Positions 27,338-35,184 of a stretch of 64,000 bases of DNA are shown piece after piece. The DNA lies in the NCBI GenBank assembly GCA_963555705.1, contig OY743187.1, forward strand, positions 9,128,133 through 9,192,132. Reading direction: 5' to 3'. The notes beneath the pieces are model-generated. The model was given only the letters and a program-made list of their open reading frames with translations. It was not told the origin of the DNA and searched no databases. Origin of the DNA: Ligustrum vulgare. Lineage: Eukaryota > Streptophyta > Magnoliopsida > Lamiales > Oleaceae. Each line of letters begins with the position of its first letter. Positions within the stretch are counted from its first letter, which is position 1. A program made the position numbers and the translations under genes.

Positions 27338-27360
27338 GAATGACATATTACGCAATTGTC

Positions 27361-28053
27361 TGCCTCGTTAAAACCTTGCTAAGAAAACCCAATGGGATAA
27401 AACTTGAGCGAAGGAAAAAGAGTACAGTTGCTCCCCCTGATATTGGCCATCGTCAATCGTTGAGTCTTAATGTTCAAGTAGAACAAATCATGTATTGAAT
27501 CTTTGAAGTTCTTCAGTGCTTCAGTGCTGCCTCGTTAAAACCTTGTCAGTAAAACCCAATGAGACAAAATCTGAACGAAGGAAAAAGAGTACAGCCGCTG
27601 CCTCGTTAAAACCTTGTCAGGAAAACCCTGTGGGACAAAACCTGGACGAAGGAAAAAGAGTACAGCATGACAGCATGATTCTCCCCCTGAAGTGTGCAAT
27701 CAAGTATTCATGAACCTTTTGAATAATGATATCATCTTTCTTCTGGAATATATATGAAAATCTTCTTGTGTGTAGTCGATATCATAACATTCTTCATAAG
27801 ATGTGTATGATTTTCTTCATTTGTTGATATCATTCCAGTATAACAATGTGTTGCTGAATTATAGCTTGTTGATAGCTATGATGATGCCTCAAAAACCTTG
27901 CTAGGAAAACCCTGTGGGACAAAACCTCAGCGAAGGGAAAAAGAGTGCATTATTCTCATTAATTTTCATCAATACGCCTCAACTGTTGCCTCATTAAAAA
28001 ACTTGCTATGAAAACCCTGTGGGACAAAACCTCAGCTAAGGGAAAAAGAGTGC
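27361..28053. repeat. Five copies of a ~67-bp repeat inside the copia-type element
   Basis: Copies start at about 27361, 27529, 27600, 27886 and 27987. Each runs TGCCTCGTTAAAACCTTG, then GGAAAACCC, GGGA(C/T)AAAAC, and GAAGGAAAAAGAGT. The second and third are nearly adjacent, and the others are separated by 70-220 bp of unrelated AT-rich DNA. On the element strand the motif ends in TTTTAACGAGGCA, a motif I recall as common near the 3' end of plant copia elements. Confidence 0.8.
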
Positions 28054-28124
28054 AACGCGTATTTATTCCTTTCATGGAATATTACATGTATATTGGTGCA
28101 ATCACGAATCTTTTCATTGTATTT

Positions 28125-28325
28125 TTCACTTCTGGTGAATAATCAAATTTAGAATTCACTTCTGGTGAATAATCAAATCTATAATTCACTTTCATAGATT
28201 GCATCTTTCACTTCTAGTGAATAATTAAATATTCATTTTCAAATTCACTTCTAGTGAATAATCAATTTCAAATTCACTTCTGGTGAATATTCATTTTCGT
28301 ATTCACTTCTAGTGAATAATCAATT
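28125..28325. repeat. Array of 'attcacttctggtgaataatcaa' repeats
   Basis: About seven copies of a 22-26-bp unit lie in a row with small changes. Each unit contains a short inverted repeat (TTCACTTCT(G/A)GTGAA), so each can form a small hairpin. Confidence 0.8.
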
Positions 28326-29339
28326 TCCCAGATGTCATAAATAGTACACTCCAATTTCACTTTCAACATATTATATCATGGAGTCATTTGTATCATTCTA
28401 TAGTGATACTAATCTGGGCATATTGAATCTTTCAATGATTTATACATGTATGTTCTTGCACTTTATAAACTGCAATTTCTAATTTTGCAGGAGCATAATC
28501 AATCATTGAAATAGATATCAATTTCGACATATAATCTACAATCATTTTACTTGAAATCCCAACGTACCGCGATCAACTGGTACATCAAAGAATACTCCCA
28601 AAGTACCGAGATGAGAATCATACATTTTGATCTCACTCATTGGTATATCAAGGAGCTCAAGCTAGTGATTTAGACTATAGTCTATCCACCATATGTCATG
28701 CCAGTTTTATGAAAAATTTCGCGCGCAACTAGTCGTCTTTTACGACTGTGAAATATTTTTCATTTGTACATATAATTACTGGCTTTACACATTTAAGCAT
28801 TTGGACTTCAGGTCCTTGAACAATAATCCCTACATTAGGGTTTCATACTTGGCCAAAGAATTATGATTTCATCAATCTTATTTCATAAGAGGGTATGCAG
28901 TCGACTTATTTATCGATTCCATCTCAATATAACGTGGAGAGATCTCTTTATATGTTCTATCATCAGGTACCTGAATATCTCATCATTTGACTATGTCCCT
29001 TTTACTTACTTTGAGTATTTAGCCTCAAAGGAATCATTTCAATCATTCAAGAGATATTTATTTTTGGAATCGATAGTCATTATGCTTCAGGCATAATTAC
29101 GCTTCAGGCGTGTTTTCACCATAATGTTCTCAAATATTATCAATCGGCTAAAATGCCATAACACATGTCATTCTTTTAGGGATGTAATTTCAATCATATA
29201 TCTCAGTGCGCTTTGGTGGAGTGTATGCATATCGCACTTTTACAAATAATAAAGCTTCTTGAGCTATTCCCTGTTTGACATAGAATATTGTTGTATGATA
29301 AACAATTTCTGAATAAGTTATTCTCATAGAAAATAATTT

Positions 29340-29600
29340 GGAACTTTTGATAATCTAACCGTTTATTATAGAACTTCTGGTTCTATACGGTTTTATTTCA
29401 TTTCTATGTATGAATATTTGATTCAATACAATATCGCTAAACTTCTGGTTCAATACAATGTATATTTCATTTATGAGCTTCTGGTTCATACTATATACAT
29501 ATTTCACTTGTACGTATGAACTTCTGGTTCAATAAGATATTTCACTTGTACATATGTATGAACTTCTGGTTCAATACAACATTTATTTCATCAGTATTCT
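29340..29600. repeat. Array of 'gaacttctggttcaatac' repeats
   Basis: About seven copies of a unit with the inverted repeat GAACTTCTGGTTC are spaced 20-50 bp apart. The core ACTTCTGGT is shared with the repeats at 28125-28325 and 31855-31990, although the hairpin arms differ in each array. Confidence 0.75.
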
Positions 29601-29842
29601 ATATAGTTCAAATCAGTATACCTTTATTACTTTTAGTATACCGAAAAATCAGGTACAATATCCAAGGAAATATCTCATAATCTCAATCTTGTCGCCAAAT
29701 CTTCCCTTATATCGAAAAAGGTAATGGCATATTATCTCACCTTTTCAATAATTTATTCCATTATTTCTTGATGGAATCCATATCACTGACACGCGGAGCC
29801 GCCGCTCTTTTACGCGTTGAATAATGCATTTAAATAGATGAT

Positions 29843-30415
29843 TTGGGAAGAAGGCTAGATCCATCAAAAATGGATATCATACTTTCAAATATTCGCAAAT
29901 ATTATTCCAATCTTCCAGTAAATGATTTGAGAAAAATTTATCGAATTAGGCTCGAAAGATTGAGGTTGCTGATGGATCATGGCATGCCAGAAGATGTTCG
30001 CTGGTTGATCGAAGCAAAAGTTCGATTAGCTGGTGAATTACCAGATTCATTTTCTAAGCACAAGCCTGGCTTAGGTAAGAGTACTTTTGCAAAGAAGCGA
30101 AGAGCAAAAAGATTAAATAGTTGCTACAAATGTGCTCGATGGACATGTGATACCCGTTGTAAATCAATAGGATATTCATCCATAAATCGAGATGATAAGA
30201 TAGACTTCATTAAGGGTGGACTGAGTAAGGAGTCATTGGATGATATCCGATTGACTCTTGAGACGCACCCTAGTGGATATGTGCAGCGTGAGCTACTATC
30301 TTTATGGGCTAAATTCATCAGCGATAAAGAGAGATATAGTCTCAAAAATATAATAGCAAAAGATCCTGTTTGCCATGCTGTTATAAACAATGATGCTTTG
30401 GCTATGCAGCATTAA
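29843..30415 (+). CDS. Basic zinc-finger ORF, 190 aa, inside the copia-type element (antisense to it)
   Basis: An intact 190-codon frame lies 248 bp before the LOG-like ORF on the same strand. It starts ATGGGAAGAAGG; the upstream context gives no better start. Residues 1-70 are predicted helical and charged. Residues 84-90 (KKRRAKR) are strongly basic and are followed at once by a four-cysteine cluster, C94-x2-C97-x4-C102-x3-C106. After this comes KIDFIKGGLSKE and a helical tail. A basic patch joined to a C4 finger and then a short 'I-x-x-F-I-x-x-G' segment resembles the layout of the small cysteine-rich nucleic-acid-binding proteins of carla- and related flexiviruses, some of which suppress RNA silencing. 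This is a likeness by pattern, seen by eye. The family is not otherwise recognised and a host zinc-finger origin is possible. The ORF is open and free of stops, in an AT-rich region where chance ORFs are short, so it is probably, or was recently, under coding constraint. Confidence 0.6.
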   Translation: MGRRLDPSKMDIILSNIRKYYSNLPVNDLRKIYRIRLERLRLLMDHGMPEDVRWLIEAKVRLAGELPDSFSKHKPGLGKSTFAKKRRAKRLNSCYKCARWTCDTRCKSIGYSSINRDDKIDFIKGGLSKESLDDIRLTLETHPSGYVQRELLSLWAKFISDKERYSLKNIIAKDPVCHAVINNDALAMQH

Positions 30416-30663
30416 TACAAGGTAAATCATTTGATATATATGCACATATAAAATATTTTTTCTGTTTCCTTTCACGAGTTTTGATAAAGGCTGGTTAAAA
30501 ATATTAAATCGCCGAAAGGTGAGTAGGATGATTTTGTCAAAAGTAAATCTTCACTTTTTCGAAAAACGACCAGTAAATAGTGAAGTTTTTCGGTTTTAAA
30601 TAGCCAAACATTTTTCATAGTTCATGCATCCCAAAATAACATTTTCCTTCTTTACTTTCAAAA

Positions 30664-31317
30664 ATGGAAGGACCAAAATTTCGACAGATCAAAACTATCT
30701 GTGTATTTTGTGGATCAAAAGTGGGAAAAGGTTTTGGGTATCTAGAAGCAGCCGTGGATTTAGGAAAGAAATTGGGAGAGAAAGGTATCACTCTCGTGTA
30801 TGGAGGAGGTAGCAGTGGATTGATGGGTTGTGTTTCACAATCCGCTCTAGTAGAGAAAGCAAGAGTGATAGGTGTTATACCTACTCCTTTAGCTGATATT
30901 GCAGGCAAAACACGAGGGCATGAAGTACAAACCTTATCTATCCATGAACGCATAACTTGCATGTTATATGGTTCTGATGCCTTCATAGCCCTGCCTGGAG
31001 GTTTTGGTACTTTAGAAGAAATCTTTAATATTACTTCATGGGCTCAACTAGATCTCCATACTAAGCCTATAGGGCTTTTAAATGTAAACAACTTCTTTGA
31101 TGGTTTGCTAACATTTCTTGATTATGCTGTGGAACAGGGATTCATATCTCCATTTTCTAGGAGAATCCTTATTTCTGCTCCTACTATCGAGGAACTGCTG
31201 GATAAGTTGCAATCATATATTCCAATACAAGATCCAGCAGGAGTAAAGATAGATTGGTCGCAAGGAAGGGGAATCAAGCGAAAATGGAGTCCGGTTAATG
31301 TAAATTTATCTTTGTGA
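30664..31317 (+). CDS. LOG-like cytokinin riboside 5'-monophosphate phosphoribohydrolase, intronless, inside the copia-type element
   Basis: LOG enzymes release free active cytokinin bases from their riboside 5'-monophosphates in one step. This 217-codon frame aligns end to end with the family: ICVFCGS at 12-18, YGGGSSGLMG at 46-55, VIGVIP at 68-73, the nucleotide-site signature PGGFGTLEE at 111-119, KPIGLLNV at 134-141 and ISAPT near 170-174. Length matches the usual 210-220 residues. Plant LOG genes normally have several introns; this copy has none, so it probably came from a processed mRNA, though no poly-A tail is visible. The region usually reading H-x-R-K-x-x-M is HERITCM (94-100): the Arg is kept and the Lys is replaced by Ile, so activity or substrate use may differ. 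The gene runs opposite to the retroelement. The start ATG has a good context (AAAATGGAA). A TATA-like TATATAAAATAT near 30443 could serve as a private promoter. Confidence 0.88.
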   Translation: MEGPKFRQIKTICVFCGSKVGKGFGYLEAAVDLGKKLGEKGITLVYGGGSSGLMGCVSQSALVEKARVIGVIPTPLADIAGKTRGHEVQTLSIHERITCMLYGSDAFIALPGGFGTLEEIFNITSWAQLDLHTKPIGLLNVNNFFDGLLTFLDYAVEQGFISPFSRRILISAPTIEELLDKLQSYIPIQDPAGVKIDWSQGRGIKRKWSPVNVNLSL

Positions 31318-32130
31318 ACTCTAGAATAGGTGGTGGTAGAGTACGGAGTATTCTCACTCTTGAGACACACCATAAATTTCTAGGATTTTATCAATGTATT
31401 AATCTTGTGTACCTCAAAGATTTAAAGTGGTAGAGTATAGAGTATTTCTTACTCTTGAAACACACTTTTTTTCTTTATTTCCTCAAAAGGTCAGAGGTGG
31501 TAGGATACGGCTACTCCCGAAACACATCTCTAATTTTGAGGATCATAAATGTTTTCCCCTTTTGCATTTTGCATGTATGTCTCGTTTATGCTTCTTCAGG
31601 AGCAATAATAATATCATTTCAGTATGTTTAGATGATAATTTTTACTTCTTCTGGAGTAAATATGTACTTCTTCTGGAATATATAAGTGCTCGTGCAAGAA
31701 CTTTTCCAGGCACTTATCATCTAACATTCATCTCATAATACTGATGAGATTATTTTCACATTAGCTATATCCGTGCTATCATGTGATATTATCTTATCAT
31801 ACATCAACATTCTCTTGTTGAATAATTTTCATCCACCCATTCAAATTCAGATATTGGTAACTTCTGGTACCATTGGATAAAACATTTTATTAATATTTAT
31901 CAACCTTTTGGTAATGATAACTTCTGGTATCATTTGATAAAATATTTTCTAACTTTAGTATTGATAACTTCTGGTATCATTTAATGAAGTATCAAATAAC
32001 AATAATATTGTATATATATATTAACAATAACGATACTGGGGTTATACCACCAAGTATATATGTTGACAACAACCCTCTAATATGTTAGAATTAACCAACA
32101 ACTGAGGTGTTTATATGTATTCAATTGATA
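31318..32130. repeat. Non-coding interior of the copia-type element with 'gataacttctggtatcat' repeats
   Basis: At 31855-31990 three to four copies of TGATAACTTCTGGTATCATT(T)GATAAA occur, each with a short inverted repeat. At 31320-31520 'ggtggtagagtacgg(a)gta...cttgagacacac' is repeated about three times after the LOG-like stop codon. No coding potential is seen. Confidence 0.65.
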
Positions 32131-32300
32131 TACCGACCATATAGGCGGTGTCAACGTGATGAAATAATTAAACCAGCCATATAGACGGTATCAACGAGAT
32201 GAAACAATTAAACCGGCCATATAGGCGGAATCGACATAATGAAATAATTAAACCGGGTAAAGCCAACCATGTAGGTGGTAAAACCAACCATGTAGGTGGC
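32130..32300. repeat. Tandem repeats of 'aaaccggccatataggcggtatcaacg'
   Basis: Four to five units of 30-50 bp with the core CCATATAGGCGG lie in a row, followed by two short units 'aaccaaccatgtaggtgg'. They are non-coding and inside the element. Confidence 0.75.
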
Positions 32301-32619
32301 AGCATAATATAATTCAATTGATCACATATTAATCGTTAATTTACGATTATTATACTTGTATGTATTATTAAGGGCAAAATCGTCCATATTTTAATATATT
32401 GCTCATATGAATAAATTGAAACCGTCAATAGGTTTAAAATTTAATATAGAACAAACTTACTTTTGGTCCGAAGTTCAAAATCTCGTCAGGATTGCTCCAA
32501 AAACAGTTTTTAAGAAAACCGCCATGTTCGACCGCCGGAATATTTTAAAAACTGCACAAAACAGAAAAATAAGATCATAGAAAAATCCAATTCATCAAAA
32601 CGGACAAACTGCCTTTCGT

Positions 32620-33120
32620 CATCGCCGGATCCGCCACGCGCCGCCGCCGCCGGTCGCCGCCGGCCGCCACGCGCCGGTGATCGGAAAAATTAACCCATCA
32701 CCATAATATGTGCCTCGGCGTCCTGAACATGCCGGTGGTCTCCGATTTTCCAAAAGATCAACCGTTTGGCCGGAATCATCATTTTTCAGTCCGCCAGCAT
32801 CTTCTTCTCCGGACAATAACTTCCGTTTTAACCGTTGGATTTGCGCCAAATTTCAGTCGAGTCTTCTCCTAGAAAAACCCGTTGATATGCCGCTGGCCGA
32901 TCGTCGATCGGAGTTCAGAATCGTCCGGAATAAGCATTTCAATTTTCGGTCAGATATCTGTTTTTGCACAGTTTTTCAGATTTTCTTCTTCGGTCGATAT
33001 CTTTTGTTTCAGCCGTTGGTTCTGCGCCAAATTTTAGGCGAGTCTTCTCCTTGACAAGCCCGTTCTGATGGCGGTGGCCGATCGTCGATCGGATATCTGG
33101 ATCGGCCAGAATCATTCTTT
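32620..33120. repeat. GC-richer leader of the copia-type element with ~180-bp tandem units
   Basis: This is the region just after the primer-binding site in element orientation, where a 5' leader would lie. It holds two to three diverged copies of a unit of about 180 bp (around 32750-32880, 32881-33060 and 33061-33120). Shared blocks include 'ccgttgg(a/t)t(t/c)tgcgccaaattt(c/t)ag', 'gcgagtcttctcct' and the palindromic GGCCGATCGTCGATCGG. The GC content contrasts with the rest of the element. ORFs here (32619-32849 minus; 32710-33054 plus) show no domain. Confidence 0.6.
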
Positions 33121-33219
33121 TTCAGTTTGAGAGAAAAGGAAACATTGGTTAGTAATAATCAGGTTTCTGATACAGAGGCTCATCATTTAGATGCAACTGT
33201 AGAGCATACTCCCGTTATT

Positions 33220-33251
33220 ACTCAATTGGTTAGAGACTCGTGCTGATAACG
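33220..33251 (-). other. Extended primer-binding site resembling the 5' half of tRNA-Ile
   Basis: Directly beside the 5' LTR the plus strand reads CTCAATTGGTTAGAG, two bases, then TCGTGCTGATAACG. From memory, plant tRNA-Ile(AAU) has CTCAGTTGGTTAGAGC.GTCGTGCTAATAACG from the D arm to the anticodon stem, so all but a few positions agree. The match stops near nucleotide 40 of the tRNA, exactly at the LTR edge. This suggests priming by a tRNA 5' half cut in the anticodon arm, as known for Drosophila copia with initiator tRNA-Met. At the wobble position the tRNA gene has A but the element has G on this strand, as expected when RT copies inosine 34. Confidence 0.65.
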
Positions 33252-33459
33252 TGTTATAAAATCATCGAAATCATAAGAACAACATAGAGAGAGAAATGGA
33301 GAGAGTTTAGAGGAGAGAATTTCTCTTCAAGAATTGGTGTAATAAATTGGTAAGTATAGGCTCCTATTTATAGGAGTGGACAATGGCACAATCGTAATAT
33401 TGTAAAGTTTACAGGGATATAATGGTAATGTCATTCACATATATACATTATTTATAACA
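33252..33459 (-). repeat. 5' LTR (element orientation), 208 bp, with TATA box
   Basis: This repeat is identical to 27121-27328. On the minus strand CTCCTATAAATAGGAG supplies a TATA element, so transcription would run leftward through the element and produce RNA antisense to the two plus-strand ORFs. Confidence 0.93.
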
Positions 33460-33464
33460 CTATA

Positions 33465-35184
33465 TACATTTTTTCCTTAGCTTGGAGCGCTCCAAACAAT
33501 TTTTTTTTTAAGCTTAGACGGTCAGATTTGACGCCCCCCACCCCCCCTCCCTCCACAAAAAAAAAAAAAAAATTTATTCCTTCTTTTCTTTTAAAAAATT
33601 GCGGTTGCATCAATCTGTTTACTTTTTTTTTCCCCTTTTTTATATAATTTGTTTGTTTTTTAAAATTTGTGTATTAAAAACATGTTTTTTTTATGGTTTC
33701 GATGTAAAATATGTGGTAGAAAAATAAATAGAGAAAATGTGTATATTTAAAAGGTAGATTGAAAAATTGTGTTGTAAAAATTATGTTTTTAAACATATTT
33801 GCCAAACAAAGGCTAAATAAAGAATGTGACGTTTTCGAAGTAAAATGTGATTGAAAAATAATTTGAGATAATATGTGTGATTAAAAAGTGATTTGGAGAA
33901 ATGTGTTGTTATAAACAAGTCAACTCAAGTAAGGAAAAAAAAAAATTAATGTAACAATTTAAATGAAAAAAATTACAAAAATAAGACTAAATAGGCAATT
34001 TAGTAAAAAAGACAATCAAAATGAATTTGAAGAGACAAGTCAAGTGAGAAAAAATTAACATGATAATTTAGCTGAAAAAATTACAAAAATGAGACTAAAT
34101 ATATAATTCAGTAAAAAAAAAAAAAAAAAACACATAAAAATGAGTTTGAAAAGACAAGTCAGCTAAGGACAAAAATATTGACGTTATAATTCAGTTGAAA
34201 GAAATTACAAAAATGAGAATCGACAACTCAATAAAAAAACATATCTATGTGAGACAAACAGAAAAGGAAAACAAGTTTATCTTTATGGGACGGAGTGAGT
34301 ATAAATTATTTAAATTGTTGAATGTCGAGATTATAAAAATAAAAAAATGAAATCGAATTAAAAGTTGATTTTATATCTAAAAATGAAAATTTGATCAAAA
34401 TTGTTTACTTCACGATTTTAAGAGCCAAGTGAAATTAAGTTTTTAACAGAAGCAAAATACGGTATGATTACCTTTATATGAAGTCATTAATTATTCAAAG
34501 ATTTTAACTTCACGATCACGAAAATATATAGTACTAGAAACGGGAGCATAATACCATTACCATTACAGTTCCGAGAGAATATTTGGTTTCTGACCACGAG
34601 ATCAGGAAATTTTTTTCTTGTTAAAAAAAAAAAAATTCCTTTTTATCCACTCGACTCGATTCAATTCAACTCATAATCTAAGTCGACGCATTCAGATTTC
34701 GACGAACAAGCTTCAACTTTGATAGATAAAATTCCCTACTCGACTCCCTCTGTTTCAAACTACCGATCAATAGTCAAGTAAGAATGAAAAAAATTGACGT
34801 GATAATTTAACTGCAGAAATTATAAAAGGAGTCTGAATAGACAACTAAAAAAAAAAAGACATAAAAATGAGTTTGAGTATACAACACAATTAATTTAAAA
34901 GAAAACGAAAAAGAAAAAGATTGACCGCCGTACATTTTAAAAAAGAAAAAAATTAATCTGTCAGGGCTGACAACCTAAACTTTAAAAATCGTAAAAAAAA
35001 TATATATAAAAAATGCTTGGAAGAGTGATAGAATCATAGAAATCATAGAATTTAAAATTAAATTGAAGTTCATGCACCCATTTTGAGATTTGTTGAAATT
35101 TTAGTGACCGCATATGTAATTTAACCCATCTCTATAAAGAACCGCTAAAATTGAAGAGAACGAAAGTTTACGCTCTCAGTATTC
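33465..35184. other. Gene-free DNA between the copia-type element and the PPR gene
   Basis: MITE-like pieces ('aaaacatg...gtttcgatgtaaaatatgtgg') occur at about 33650-33910. A unit 'aatttaactgaaaaaattacaaaaatgagact' recurs at about 33945, 34060, 34185 and 34800, forming a loose repeat. No ORF of note is seen. The last ~100 bp before 35185 should hold the PPR gene promoter and leader; a TCTATAAAGA TATA-like motif lies at about 35130. Confidence 0.5.

Larger units (their letters stand above)
27121..33459 (-). mobile_element. Young non-autonomous Ty1/copia-type LTR retrotransposon carrying a LOG-like gene
   Basis: Two 208-bp direct repeats (27121-27328 and 33252-33459), starting TG and ending CA, are identical base for base by eye. 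They are flanked by the same five bases CTATA (27116-27120 and 33460-33464). The element reads on the minus strand. Next to the right repeat is a primer-binding site (33220-33251), and next to the left repeat is a polypurine tract (AAGGGGGAG on the minus strand, 27329-27337). The LTR has a TATAAATA core on the minus strand. The 5.9-kb interior has no gag, protease, integrase, RT or RNase H ORF on either strand, so the element needs proteins in trans. Instead it carries two plus-strand ORFs (29843-30415 and 30664-31317) and many short repeats. The copia assignment rests on the LTR/PPT/PBS layout and internal motifs I recall from plant copia elements, not on a pol sequence. Confidence 0.9.

Noticed and set aside
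27329..27360. Reading the copia-type element on the plus strand
   Set aside because: The bases after the left LTR are not a primer-binding site but a polypurine tract on the other strand; the tRNA-like site lies by the right LTR.
28125..28325. The regular short repeats as a CRISPR array
   Set aside because: Spacers are not unique, units are contiguous, and the setting is a plant retroelement.
30124..31373. Minus-strand ORFs opposite the zinc-finger and LOG-like ORFs as possible element-sense genes
   Set aside because: They are short shadows of the plus-strand ORFs and show no gag or pol motifs.
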